From NCBI RefSeq assembly GCF_004614185.1, contig NZ_SPVF01000252.1, forward strand, positions 1 to 64,000: a DNA stretch of 64,000 bases, written 5' to 3'. A program made the position numbers and the translations under genes. The notes under the pieces were generated by a model, which saw nothing but the letters and a program-made list of their open reading frames with translations, had not been told where the DNA came from and did no database searches. Source of the stretch: Zemynaea arenosa. Lineage in GTDB: Bacteria > Pseudomonadota > Gammaproteobacteria > Burkholderiales > Burkholderiaceae_D. This document shows, one piece after another, positions 51,224 to 60,474 of this stretch. Every line of letters begins with the position of its first letter. Positions within the stretch are counted from its first letter, which is position 1.

Positions 51224-52996
51224 ATGTATCTGCACTCCCTCGAAATCAGGAATTTTCGCAAGATCTCTCGCTTAACGGTACCGTTCTCGCCAGGACTAAA
51301 TATTTTGCTGGGGGAGAACAACGTTGGAAAAACAACAATCGTAGAAGCACTGCGGACGCTCCTGTCTAATCTCGATGAAGCCCCGGTTCGAATCTGCGTG
51401 GACGACCTTCACGACGCTAGCCAAGCGAAAGCATCCTTCCGCTTCATCTTCAAGGCCTTAACTGTCGACCAGGCCAGTGAATTCATGAGCGCAGTCACCC
51501 TTGAGCAGGATGGGACGTTTGCGGCGGCCTTTGCGGTCGAGTTCGAGGCACCGGATAGGACAGGCAGACTAAAAGTACGTCGCTATTGCGGTGAACAAGA
51601 TACGGCGCCGCTAACGACCGAGATGTCTGAACAATTGCGCAGCGTGTACATGCCACCGTTACGCGATGCATCTCGAAACCTGAAGCCCGGTACGCGGAGC
51701 CTGTTAGCCCGCCTGTTGCAACGGGTGGCAACGGAACCAGGACTGGAACACTGCAATCAAATTTTGGAGCTTGTCGATGCTCAACTAGACGGAGCGCAGC
51801 CGATCGTGGCCACGCGAGAAGCAATTTCGTCACGGTACAACGAGATGCTTGGCGCCCAACTGACGCAACAGCTACACCTCAAATTGAGTCCACAGGACAT
51901 TGCAAAGGTCACGTCGCGTCTGGCAATACTAGCAGATGGTTTTGAGATCGAGCGCAACGGCCTCGGATATAACAACCTGATCTACATGGCCGCAGTCCTA
52001 GGAGAACTTGCCCTCGCTGACGAAGTCGCCTACCGGTGCCTCGTGGTTGAGGAGCCAGAAGCGCACTTGCATCCTCAGCTTCAATCCGTCTTGCTCACTT
52101 ACCTCCAGGCTGAGATCTCAAGAAACACTCAGCAGCATGTCCAGCTTTTTGTCACGACGCATAGCCCTCATTTCGCAGCCCTCGCCCAGCTTGATTGTCT
52201 TGTACGGGTCAATGAACGATTCCGAACTCACACGGCTTTTCCCCTAAAACAGGCATCGCTTTCAGTACCGCAAAAACGAAAACTGCAACGCTATCTTGAC
52301 ATCACTCGGGCCGATTTGTTCTTTGCGCGCGGAGTAATTCTGGTCGAAGGAGCGGCCGAACGGGCACTTCTCCCAGCGATAGCCGAATCTTTAGGCGTCA
52401 ATTTGCGACATGGCGGAATTACGGTGGTGAGTACAGACGGACTGAACTTCGACTGTTTCCAGCCTCTGTTCGGCGAGCTCGCAATTCCGATCAGGCTCGC
52501 AACGCTGACGGACCGTGATCCGCCTGATATACCTTTTCCGGAGCTGGGCCAGGAAGCAACTACGTCGGCAGCCGCAGCGTCCTCCCTGGCAATGGACGAA
52601 ACATTCCGCAAGACCTTCATTGGAGTGAAAACGCTAGAGTACGACTTGGCGTTGCAAAGTGCAGAAAACAGACGCCTCATGCTTGATGCCCTCTCAGTGC
52701 TCCATCCGCAGATTTCAGCGGACCTACAGCGACACGTCGACGCGCAGCCCGACAATACCTCCGCAGCTCGCTGCCTGTTTCAGGGGATGTTCGAGCGGCC
52801 CAACAGTACCCGAAACGTCTCGAAAGGCGCGTTTGCCCAGGAACTGGCAGACAAAATTCGTCAACAGCCTGGCCGGTTCACTGCCCCGGCGTACATTCGA
52901 GAAGCTATAGATTGGGTCCGCATTCCGCCTCCCCCACTTAATCCTGTTCCACCGGCCCCGCCTGTCGTAGCGGGCGCTGTAGCAGTTGCGCCGTGA
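51224..52996 (+). CDS. GajA-like OLD-family ATPase/TOPRIM nuclease
   Basis: I start at ATG 51224 (MYLHSLEIRNFRKI), where OLD/RecF-like ATPases begin; the open frame is longer upstream but is only a shadow of czcI. The 590-residue protein has Walker A GENNVGKT (30-37), a signature region GLGYNNLIYMAAV (about 247), Walker B CLVVEEPEAHLHP (272), the switch His in TTHSPHF, and a C-terminal TOPRIM domain with ILVEGAAER (Glu375) and LTDRD (428-432). Size and the UvrD-like partner 12 bp downstream fit Gabija GajA, an endonuclease repressed by nucleotides and released when these fall during infection. The Pro/Ala-rich tail is unusual. Assignment to Gabija rather than another OLD/helicase pair is inference. 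Confidence 0.8.
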   Translation: MYLHSLEIRNFRKISRLTVPFSPGLNILLGENNVGKTTIVEALRTLLSNLDEAPVRICVDDLHDASQAKASFRFIFKALTVDQASEFMSAVTLEQDGTFAAAFAVEFEAPDRTGRLKVRRYCGEQDTAPLTTEMSEQLRSVYMPPLRDASRNLKPGTRSLLARLLQRVATEPGLEHCNQILELVDAQLDGAQPIVATREAISSRYNEMLGAQLTQQLHLKLSPQDIAKVTSRLAILADGFEIERNGLGYNNLIYMAAVLGELALADEVAYRCLVVEEPEAHLHPQLQSVLLTYLQAEISRNTQQHVQLFVTTHSPHFAALAQLDCLVRVNERFRTHTAFPLKQASLSVPQKRKLQRYLDITRADLFFARGVILVEGAAERALLPAIAESLGVNLRHGGITVVSTDGLNFDCFQPLFGELAIPIRLATLTDRDPPDIPFPELGQEATTSAAAASSLAMDETFRKTFIGVKTLEYDLALQSAENRRLMLDALSVLHPQISADLQRHVDAQPDNTSAARCLFQGMFERPNSTRNVSKGAFAQELADKIRQQPGRFTAPAYIREAIDWVRIPPPPLNPVPPAPPVVAGAVAVAP

Positions 52997-53008
52997 CCGG
53001 GTCTGGAA

Positions 53009-54664
53009 ATGTCAGTAGCTGACCAGAATGCGGTAATCAACGCTCCACTCGTCGACATGTCTGTGATCGCGGGTGCCGGCAGCGGAAAGACCAGGACCTC
53101 GATTGGGCGAGTTCTTTCGATATTGCAGCGACTCCCACCACGAACGCGTGTAGCGCTACTTTCATTTTCCAACGTTGCTGTCAACACGTTCCGTCAGGGC
53201 CTGACGGCCGTAGATTGCGACTCATCTCGTACGACCGTCGCCACCTTCGATTCCTTCTTCACTCAGCATGTAGTACTTCCTCACGCCTGGCGACTGATGG
53301 GATGCGAGGGAAGACCCTATTTAGTCATTGGCGATGAGCCTTTCCTCTCGAATTTTGCGATTCACCACCAAGGGCGGCCGCAGAACATTAGCGAGCTAAA
53401 GATCACGTTCGCCGATGGGAACTACCGGGTCTCACTCAGCAATAGCCCCGTACCTTGGCCTGCCGCACAAGACGCGATCTCCAGGTTGGGTCGAGCTGGC
53501 GCCTACACCTATGACATCGCGCGCTACTGGGCTCACGCTACTCTCACGCGATTCCCTCACTTGACCCGACTGCTGGTACATCGCTATCCCTATCTAATGA
53601 TAGATGAGGCCCAGGATATTGGCTCAATGGACTGGGCTATCGTGCAGTTGCTACGAGAGTATGGCGCTCGTATTTGCTTGGTCGGGGATCCTGCCCAGGC
53701 CATTTTTGGTTTTAACGGCGGTAGCGGCCACTACCTGCGCGAACTGGGACAAGCAGCAGGCACGGCGCAATTCAGTCTCCGAACGAACTTTCGCTCGGTT
53801 CCATCGATTGTCCACTGCGCCAACCAGCTTGCAAACAGACAGGATGCGGCGAGTCGATCGGCGTTGACGACGCACAGCGGCGCCTTCATTGTGCCCTACG
53901 ATTCGCAAGCACCCCGCGGCATTGTTGACCGTTTCACGGCAGTCACCCAACAACTGTCTTATTCTAGCGCCGATGCTGCGATCATCTGCCGTGCAAACAC
54001 CTTGGTCGGACAAGTACGCGGTGGGAGCTCAAATCGTGGAGCGGGGCTCGTAAAACGTTTGGTAAAAGCGGCCGAGCTCAGGGTCGCCAATCAATATGAT
54101 CGTGCGTTTGTAGAGTGCGTAAGCGTGGTCACGGCGCTTTTGACCCCACCTGTCCCGCGGTTTGCCAGCTTAATAAGGGACACCCCTGACGGCCTCGCGC
54201 CGCTGATTAGAGCAAGGATTTGGCGCTTTACTTGTGATCATCAAAACGGGTTACCGTCTCCAGAACTCATAGCACGCGACACCTGGTTGCCCCAACTCCT
54301 CGACAATATGCGCGCGCTACTACAGGACCTCGAGGTACACGGCTTGACCTTTGCAGATATTGGCCGGCGACTTACCGCCCGGGACTTGGACTCGACCGCA
54401 TTGATGGTCGCGAACCCAGCGTGGAGGATCGACACGGTACATCAAGTAAAAGGAGAAAGTATCGATGCCGTCCTGTACATCGCGACCGAAAGGCACGCGC
54501 AAGCGCTATTCGGCGGCATTGAGACCGAGGAAGGACGGATCGGATACGTCGCACTCACCCGCGCCAGGGATCTCTTCTGGTTGGCTGTTCCAAATGAGTC
54601 ATACCAAAACCTCATCCATCGAGCGGCGGCAGTAGGAATCATGCCCGTACCGGCGGCTGTGTAG
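53009..54664 (+). CDS. GajB-like UvrD/Rep superfamily 1 helicase
   Basis: 551 residues. Walker A AGAGSGKT (21-28), motif Ia LLSFSNVAVNTFRQ, motif II MIDEAQDIGSMDW, motif III GDPAQAIFGFNGG, motif IV LRTNFRSVPSIV, motif V VHQVKGESIDAVLYI and motif VI GYVALTRARDLFWLA are all present. It is shorter than UvrD and lacks large 1B/2B insertions, like GajB. In Gabija, GajB senses or processes DNA ends and works with GajA. It is coupled to the nuclease gene by a 12-bp gap. Confidence 0.8.
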   Translation: MSVADQNAVINAPLVDMSVIAGAGSGKTRTSIGRVLSILQRLPPRTRVALLSFSNVAVNTFRQGLTAVDCDSSRTTVATFDSFFTQHVVLPHAWRLMGCEGRPYLVIGDEPFLSNFAIHHQGRPQNISELKITFADGNYRVSLSNSPVPWPAAQDAISRLGRAGAYTYDIARYWAHATLTRFPHLTRLLVHRYPYLMIDEAQDIGSMDWAIVQLLREYGARICLVGDPAQAIFGFNGGSGHYLRELGQAAGTAQFSLRTNFRSVPSIVHCANQLANRQDAASRSALTTHSGAFIVPYDSQAPRGIVDRFTAVTQQLSYSSADAAIICRANTLVGQVRGGSSNRGAGLVKRLVKAAELRVANQYDRAFVECVSVVTALLTPPVPRFASLIRDTPDGLAPLIRARIWRFTCDHQNGLPSPELIARDTWLPQLLDNMRALLQDLEVHGLTFADIGRRLTARDLDSTALMVANPAWRIDTVHQVKGESIDAVLYIATERHAQALFGGIETEEGRIGYVALTRARDLFWLAVPNESYQNLIHRAAAVGIMPVPAAV

Positions 54665-54743
54665 GTGCGCGTTGGCGCAAGGTGATGATTTCGAGCTGTG
54701 ACAGCAGGATCACGGCACCCAGCGGACCAACAAGGAACTTCTT

Positions 54744-55277
54744 TTGAGAGTACCAGATATCAAATTGACCGACGACGAGCTCAACCTCCTAGCTCAGATT
54801 AAGTTCGGCCGCTCTTCCCATGAGGAGCTTCGTGCGTCAAGTTTGCCAATGGCAGCCTTAACAGAGTCCCTATTGGACCGCCGCGCCATTCCAAAAGCGC
54901 GCCTTCTTTATCTGACTGATCCTGAGCGGAACCCTGGCGGGCGAGGAAAGTCCCGACAGCAGATTTTCGAGTTGAACGGCACTTCGGGAAGAGCGATCTA
55001 TGCTCATGGAAATTTCTTGAAATACCTCGAATATTTCATATTCGGCCCTGATCTACCCGAAAGCATCGTTGCTCTATTCAAGGAGACGATGTGGTGCTCC
55101 GGGTATTTGACTAGCGGAGATGTCAATGACTTGGCCCCCAAAGCACGTGCCGCCGTGCGCTCAGCTCGTCTTAACCCAAGCGTTGCTGCTGAAGAGTTTT
55201 ATAAATTGACCCTTGAGTGCGGTGCTATGCCATGCAGCGCCGAAACCATTCGGAAATCGATTCTCGCCGTTCGTTAG
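54744..55277 (+). CDS. Unrecognised protein in the defence-like operon
   Basis: A TTG start at 54744 has AAGGA 7 bp upstream and gives 177 residues. It opens RVPDIKLTDDELNLLAQIKFG, then SLLDRRAIPKARLLYLTDPERN, GGRGKSRQQIFELNGTSG and a helical C-terminal half. No signal peptide, membrane segment or catalytic motif is seen. It lies 79 bp after the helicase and 31 bp before the SIR2 gene on the same strand, so it is likely part of one or the other system. No family assigned. Confidence 0.7.
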   Translation: MRVPDIKLTDDELNLLAQIKFGRSSHEELRASSLPMAALTESLLDRRAIPKARLLYLTDPERNPGGRGKSRQQIFELNGTSGRAIYAHGNFLKYLEYFIFGPDLPESIVALFKETMWCSGYLTSGDVNDLAPKARAAVRSARLNPSVAAEEFYKLTLECGAMPCSAETIRKSILAVR

Positions 55278-55308
55278 CATTCTGAATTTCACATTCATTT
55301 ATCCCCAG

Positions 55309-56499
55309 ATGCGCACTACGTTCTTAGTCGGGGCCGGTTTTTCTGCGGCGATGACGCAGGGCCGGGAGCCAATCATCGGCCATCGACCACTGCCAGTCCT
55401 AACCGATCTCGGACAGATGCTGACCACACACCTGAAAGGGCAACAATCGTACTGGGCCAGTACGTATGCGTCATTTTCGCCAGCTGTCATCAACGCCGGG
55501 GCAGGGTTGTTAAATACCTATTTCGACGGTAATCGACATCCTTACAATTTCGAACAGTTCATGTCGCTTCTCGCTTTTCAAGGAGCTCTTTACAACACAA
55601 GCCTACGCGATGCATTTCCGGAAGTCGCCAACACGGACGGCCGTGTTTTGACGTTTATTCTGCATGTGCTGTATGACTATTTCGCCCGCGCGATGTCGTA
55701 CCCTGAAGAGATTCCAGCAGGCCAGAGTTTTTGGTATCAAGTCAACGACAAGGATCGTGCGGATGCCTTCCGCTCGGGATTACAGCAGTTCCTCCGCACC
55801 CATGACGCGACGTTCGTCAGCTTCAACTATGACGCCATTCTAGAATCGATGATGAATGGTCCTTCTCCCGACAAGATGCCTTACGTGCCAGAGTTATCGC
55901 ACGGGATTCCGCTAGCGTATCCCTCGCGGCTCATCAATCACTACGCCATGCCTAATTTGGGCCGCTACCGGAATGTAACTCAGGTTATCAAGCCCCACGG
56001 CTCCATGCACTTTTTTGAAGTACGCGATGAGATGCACCAACTGCTGGGTGGCCCCCGAGTAGCGTTCGTGCACACTGGCCTCTCCAGCGACTTCGATCCG
56101 GCGAAGCAGCAAATCGATGTGGAGCGTGATAGAGCGTGGAGCCTGCTACGCGCCACGCCCTTGATCGTCCCACCTGTTCTGAACAAGGACACCTATCTCG
56201 CGTCGAGCTATTTCCGTGAAATGCTGGGCCTGACGTATCGCGCAGTATCTCACGCGAATCGAATCGTGGTACTCGGGTTCAGTCTGCCCCCGTCAGACAT
56301 GCACATGAGAGCGCTCTTTGAGTCGGTTAGGTGGAGCGATAAGGAAGTTTTCTTGTGCTATCGCGAAGGCGCCCTCGATACGACGGAAGACAACTGGCGA
56401 TCCGTCGCGCGCGGAGCAACGATTCGGACCGTGACGCGCGAGGGAATCGATGTTTCAACCGCGGACCAAATCGAATCGTTTTGGCGCAGCCTCGAATGA
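55309..56499 (+). CDS. SIR2-like domain protein, probable NADase-type defence effector
   Basis: ATG 55309 (MRTTFLVGAGFSAAM) gives 396 residues starting right at the NAD-binding GAGFS. FVSFNYDAIL (170-178) and IKPHGSMHFF with His230 correspond to the acidic/His catalytic positions of SIR2-fold enzymes, and IVVLGFSLPPSDMHM (319-333) is the closing Rossmann motif of SIR2_2-type bacterial proteins. Zinc-binding Cys pairs of true deacetylases are absent. Proteins of this type in Thoeris, DSR and similar systems deplete NAD+ during phage infection; that role is inferred from fold and context. Thirteen bp separate it from the nuclease gene that follows. Confidence 0.82.
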   Translation: MRTTFLVGAGFSAAMTQGREPIIGHRPLPVLTDLGQMLTTHLKGQQSYWASTYASFSPAVINAGAGLLNTYFDGNRHPYNFEQFMSLLAFQGALYNTSLRDAFPEVANTDGRVLTFILHVLYDYFARAMSYPEEIPAGQSFWYQVNDKDRADAFRSGLQQFLRTHDATFVSFNYDAILESMMNGPSPDKMPYVPELSHGIPLAYPSRLINHYAMPNLGRYRNVTQVIKPHGSMHFFEVRDEMHQLLGGPRVAFVHTGLSSDFDPAKQQIDVERDRAWSLLRATPLIVPPVLNKDTYLASSYFREMLGLTYRAVSHANRIVVLGFSLPPSDMHMRALFESVRWSDKEVFLCYREGALDTTEDNWRSVARGATIRTVTREGIDVSTADQIESFWRSLE

Positions 56500-56512
56500 A
56501 CGATTTTACCGA

Positions 56513-57868
56513 ATGAGCTTGTTCGCCGGAGCCCCCATGTACACCCCTCTTCACGGAGTTGAATACGACGAAGACATCCTCGCAGGCCTCGATTGGCTCG
56601 CTGTCACAAGCGGCAACAGAAGAGAATTTTGGGACAGGCTAAAGCATGCCCAAGAAGCCTATATTGCAGCAACCGGCGATCCCGAGCGCCTCGGTCAGGA
56701 CCCATCCATTGCCGAATTAGGAGTGGACCAAGTCGCGAGCTACTTGGCACAGTCAAAGTCATTGCTCGACAATCGTCGCTCCTGGGATCCTGCACTTGCG
56801 CCGAAAACTGTGCCTTTGATCAAGCAGCTCGGACTGAACGTAACTGGACTGGATAGAGTTTCAGGATCCGGAACTCGTGCACGCCGCATGCTCCGCGAAC
56901 GCGGCACGTACCCTGAGAGCGCCCTCTTCGAGCTCGTCATGGCGGGTAACTACTCTGCAATGGGAGTAGACACGATGTTTATCGACGAGATGCCGGGCCA
57001 GTCGAAAACGCCAGACTTGCGACTGGTGGTGGGCCCCGAGGAAATTTTGAATGTCGAGTTGAAACGACTGCGCCCCGGACTGTACGATCAAAGGGAACGG
57101 ATATACGAGCGGTCTATTTACCAGCATGCCGCTGAGCTGATTTATTCTCTGAGACTATCCTTGCACCTGGACGTCACATACTTGTGCGAGGTCTCTGAAG
57201 TCCCACCGACGTACCTTCAGAATTGGCTTACCCGTGCACTCAGTGAGACATCATTGACCCAGGAGTATGTGTGGCACGACCGATATGGCGCCGGGAAAAT
57301 TAAGTCCGCGAATTTGGCTGCAGTACACGATGACGTTCAGGACAGTTCGCTCTACTTCGGCACGAAAATGGCCCGGCTCCTGACCGGCTCGATTGTGAAT
57401 GAATATCGTTATCATTTGATCGCAGACGCCACTCCGGATTGGCGAGACCCGCGATACGTTTCGGCCATACGTTTCGCTACTGTGGTCACGTGGCGCTGCA
57501 ATTCGACGGAAGCGATTCAACGGAAAGCGCGGCATTTAAAAGCACGCCTGGTTGAGGCGGACCGACAGGTCGCAGGAGGTCAACCGGCGATCCTTCACTT
57601 CGCCATGGACGTCGACTTGGATGACCCTGCGGCAGATTTGCGGCGAGAACGGAATCAGCAGGTTATTCGCGATTTCATATCGAATTCTCATCTCTCGGCT
57701 CTCTACGTGCACTATCTCGTTCCCAGGACTTGCGAACGGCATACTTGGCTCATCGATGAAACCGTTGACCGATTTGGTCCGGGCCACGTCCCGGTCCCAG
57801 TTATTCCGATTTTCTCTAACTCTGAGCCTTTGGGGAGCGAAGTACCAGCTTGGCGGCAACCAATCTAG
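56513..57868 (+). CDS. PD-(D/E)XK nuclease-like protein next to SIR2
   Basis: I start at ATG 56513 (MSLFAGAPMY), which avoids a 50-bp overlap with the SIR2 gene; ATG 56450 and 56540 are alternatives. The 451-residue protein has a core ALFELVMAGNYSA (Glu140), KTPDLRLVV (Asp168) and ILNVELKRL (Glu182, Lys184), the E...PD...ExK arrangement of restriction-like nucleases. The rest is not recognised. Its partnership with the SIR2 and HNH genes (10-13 bp gaps) suggests one operon. DNA cleavage is inferred from motif only. Confidence 0.72.
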   Translation: MSLFAGAPMYTPLHGVEYDEDILAGLDWLAVTSGNRREFWDRLKHAQEAYIAATGDPERLGQDPSIAELGVDQVASYLAQSKSLLDNRRSWDPALAPKTVPLIKQLGLNVTGLDRVSGSGTRARRMLRERGTYPESALFELVMAGNYSAMGVDTMFIDEMPGQSKTPDLRLVVGPEEILNVELKRLRPGLYDQRERIYERSIYQHAAELIYSLRLSLHLDVTYLCEVSEVPPTYLQNWLTRALSETSLTQEYVWHDRYGAGKIKSANLAAVHDDVQDSSLYFGTKMARLLTGSIVNEYRYHLIADATPDWRDPRYVSAIRFATVVTWRCNSTEAIQRKARHLKARLVEADRQVAGGQPAILHFAMDVDLDDPAADLRRERNQQVIRDFISNSHLSALYVHYLVPRTCERHTWLIDETVDRFGPGHVPVPVIPIFSNSEPLGSEVPAWRQPI

Positions 57869-57878
57869 GAACTGTGCA

Positions 57879-58775
57879 ATGAACGAACCGCACCTTCGTT
57901 TAAGCCCCGACCGACCGACTTCCTTGAAGAATGAAACATGTCCTTATTGCGGAAAGAACCTCTCCCGCCGCTCGTCTACGAAAGAGCATGTGGTAGGCCG
58001 GCGCTTTGTTCCCCAGGGGACCATGAGCGGATGTTGGAATTTGATTCTTCGCGCCTGTCGAACCTGCAATCAACTCAAATCTGACTTGGAGGATGACCTT
58101 TCTGCCATCACGATGGCTTTTCACACATTTGGATTGACTGGCCTAACGGACGATTTACTTACCCGCGACGCTATGCGAAAAGGTGGGAGAAGTTTCAGTC
58201 GAACGACCGGAAAGCCGGTTAGCCAGAGCAAGACAACGTTGAATTTCAGCGGGAAGGCTGGCGCGATGCACATTACTGGAAACTTCGTCGCGCCGGCCCA
58301 GCTCGACGAAGAACGTGTCTTCGAATTAGCACGCCTCCAACTCACCGGTTTTTTCTATTTTCTGACATACGATCTCACCGCCAATCGCGGTAACTGGTGG
58401 TCTGGCAGCTTCATGCCTCTCTTGGGCACGGCAAGGTCAGATTGGGGCAATCCGATCAACCTTCACTTTATGCGCACAGTTGAGAAATGGGATTACCGAC
58501 TGATCGTTACTACCGCTGACGGATACTTTCATGCAACCATCAGGAGGCATCCCACGGAAGATCTCTGGGCTTGGGCCGTCGAGTGGAACCGCAGCTACCG
58601 GGTTCTAGGCTTCTTCGGTGGCGAAAGAGCGGCGGTAGAAATCGCGTCCACTTTCCCTCAGCTGTATGCGGAGGCAGTTTACGAAAGCGGTTCAGAATGG
58701 GTACGAATGCGGATTGAGACGCCGTTAGCGGAAGCAGTGGACACACTTTTTGCAAACCCGGGGGTGGCGCGCTAA
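57879..58775 (+). CDS. HNH endonuclease-like protein
   Basis: ATG 57879 with AGGAA upstream gives 298 residues. Near the N-terminus are CPYCGKNLSRRSSTKEHVVG (Cys21, Cys24, His37), WNLILRACRTCNQLKSD (Asn54, Cys60, Cys63, Asn64, Lys67): a two-CxxC zinc-bracketed HNH (beta-beta-alpha metal) nuclease. The remaining 220 residues are unrecognised, with Trp/Arg-rich patches (NRGNWWSG, DLWAWAVEWNRSYRV). It ends the rightward operon; the next gene converges on it. Likely a DNA-cutting component. Confidence 0.78.
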   Translation: MNEPHLRLSPDRPTSLKNETCPYCGKNLSRRSSTKEHVVGRRFVPQGTMSGCWNLILRACRTCNQLKSDLEDDLSAITMAFHTFGLTGLTDDLLTRDAMRKGGRSFSRTTGKPVSQSKTTLNFSGKAGAMHITGNFVAPAQLDEERVFELARLQLTGFFYFLTYDLTANRGNWWSGSFMPLLGTARSDWGNPINLHFMRTVEKWDYRLIVTTADGYFHATIRRHPTEDLWAWAVEWNRSYRVLGFFGGERAAVEIASTFPQLYAEAVYESGSEWVRMRIETPLAEAVDTLFANPGVAR

Positions 58776-58804
58776 CCTACCGCATCCACCGCTGGGCAAG
58801 CCGT

Positions 58805-59521
58805 CTACGGCAAACAGTTTGAGGTAGCCGGGTTAGCGGCAGCCGCATCGGACTGCTCGCAGTTCGTGGCTCCAGACAGAGACGAATCTCGCGAAGAAGA
58901 TTGATCAGTCGATGCCCGCGCCACACCATTCCCTAGCTGGCCGGCACATGCACGAGCAAGTCCGGCTACTCGGCGGACCCATTTCTTTGCACTGCTCTTC
59001 GCAGCAAACACCGTGGTATTGGTGGCGATCTGGTCCAACGCCAAGGTCTCCAGCATAGGCATCAACTGATCAATCTTCAGAATGAGCTCATGTAGCGATC
59101 GTCCGAAAGGGGATATTAGGGTTACATCGATCGTCAAGGGCGGAACAGCATAGACGGCCAGGGATGTAATCCCATGTTCCCTGCAGCTGGCTTCCGCCCG
59201 GCTCAACGCAGCATTCGCAAAGGCGACCTGTTCCTCCATTGCGACCTTGATCTGCTCCTCGACTGAGTCGATATCCACCTTTCGCAGAGCATGCCGTGCG
59301 ACCACTGAAATGAAATGCATGTGTCGCTGAAACGCGTTGAAGTGACGGAGGAAAAGCCTCTTAGCCTCGGGACTGTAGAGCTCAACAGTCAATTTTCGAC
59401 CAGCTGCTTCGATGCCACTCACATCGGATGACCGCACGCGTTGGACCAACCGCGCGTTGACGTCTGGCTGTTCCCGTTGGTTTCGCCTTTCCGAAACTCC
59501 GCCCCTCTGAGTAGAGCCCAT
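58805..59521 (-). CDS. DUF1845-like conjugative-element protein
   Basis: Start at ATG 59521 (MGSTQRGG) because AGGGGGA lies 6 bp before it; 238 residues. The conserved part runs AKRLFLRHFNAFQRHMHFISVVARHAL, AYAVPPLTIDVTLISPFGRSLHELILKIDQLMPMLETLAL, the layout of DUF1845 (AcaB-type) proteins found in integrative conjugative elements and IncA/C-like plasmids. The function may be regulation of transfer genes. It faces the defence-like operon and opens the element backbone. Confidence 0.6.
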   Translation of the reverse strand: MGSTQRGGVSERRNQREQPDVNARLVQRVRSSDVSGIEAAGRKLTVELYSPEAKRLFLRHFNAFQRHMHFISVVARHALRKVDIDSVEEQIKVAMEEQVAFANAALSRAEASCREHGITSLAVYAVPPLTIDVTLISPFGRSLHELILKIDQLMPMLETLALDQIATNTTVFAAKSSAKKWVRRVAGLARACAGQLGNGVARASTDQSSSRDSSLSGATNCEQSDAAAANPATSNCLP

Positions 59522-59826
59522 GATCGGTCCCCCTTGATGTCGTACCGTTTCGCCCGATCCTGTCACTTCCTCACACTGCTCTTCAGCAGAAATCCCTGCT
59601 GAAATTGAGAGCGTTTCTACCTATTGCGGGACATCAGTAGGAGAGCCCGTAATCCGATTCGTAAAGCACGGATGCGACTACAGTGTCCTGATCAAGCAGC
59701 AGCTAGCCCTGCATTCGGCAAGCCTTTCCTCCGGCTCCTCGCGCACGCGGTCAGCCCCTTCACATCAACCGTGCCATTGTCCGAATCGTTCTCGGACATC
59801 GGTCGCTTGACCACACACTCCGGTCA

Positions 59827-59842
59827 GCGTGATCAATCACGC
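59827..59842. promoter_or_regulatory. Palindrome, possible operator
   Basis: GCGTGA-TCAA-TCACGC is perfectly symmetric and lies about 85 bp before the backbone operon start. It could bind the element repressor or an activator. Confidence 0.4.
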
Positions 59843-59866
59843 GCGGCCTACCCTTCTTCATCCACT

Positions 59867-59885
59867 GCGGGATGCAGCATCCCGC
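59867..59885 (+). promoter_or_regulatory. Leader hairpin
   Basis: GCGGGATG-CAG-CATCCCGC is a perfect 8-bp stem with a 3-nt loop, 40 bp before the ATG at 59926 and partly in the likely leader RNA. Confidence 0.4.
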
Positions 59886-59925
59886 GCGGATGCCGCCTCC
59901 CGCTTTTTCGTTCGGGAGGTTACAC

Positions 59926-60474
59926 ATGGATATGCTGTTCTACCCATCCAGGCGCCGCCCTACTTGGCTCCGCCCTCTGTACGTCCACCACTCTCGTGCT
60001 GTGCCGAAGATCGACAGCACAAACATTGATGACACGCCCCTAAACGTCGACTGGACCGAGGAGGAAGTCATCTATCTTCATTGGCGCTTGCTTCGGGAAA
60101 TCGCCAATCTGGCTCGGCCGACGGCTTCGTTGGAGTGCAAGATCGAAACGCTCAGTTGGATCTTCACGGACGCGGAGCATGACTCCCGGCCATTCTCCTT
60201 CGCGAGCTGTCTACGGGTCGTCTCGCTCAGTCCGCTGTCGCCCATAGCGTATCTCGGCCCGATCGACGTCGAGCGCGTACGTGACTCGATTCGACACCAG
60301 GTAAGCCGTTGGCTGTGCGATGAACTAGACGCTTATCCGGACTGGATGCGTGCCGCGGTGATCGAGACTCCTTCGTGGGTAGCCAACAAGCTCGACACCG
60401 ATCCCCGCTGCCTAAGTCGTCTGGTGAATCAAGCTGAGGTTCAGCCCGACCTTTTCACGGAGAGCGGAAGATGA
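59926..60474 (+). CDS. Hypothetical backbone protein
   Basis: ATG 59926 has GGGAGG upstream; 182 residues. It has an N-terminal basic region (FYPSRRRPTWLRPLYVHHSRA) then a helical, acidic/tryptophan-containing domain (DWTEEEVIYLHWRLLREIANLARP). No family recognised. It overlaps the next gene by 4 bp and so is translationally coupled to the TOPRIM-like gene and DUF932 gene; a role in element DNA metabolism is possible. Confidence 0.65.
   Translation: MDMLFYPSRRRPTWLRPLYVHHSRAVPKIDSTNIDDTPLNVDWTEEEVIYLHWRLLREIANLARPTASLECKIETLSWIFTDAEHDSRPFSFASCLRVVSLSPLSPIAYLGPIDVERVRDSIRHQVSRWLCDELDAYPDWMRAAVIETPSWVANKLDTDPRCLSRLVNQAEVQPDLFTESGR

Larger units (their letters stand above)
59522..59925. other. 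404-bp divergent regulatory region
   Basis: This is the spacer between the leftward DUF1845-like gene and the rightward backbone operon. It contains a palindrome (59827-59842) and a perfect hairpin (59867-59885); no gene is convincing. Confidence 0.5.
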
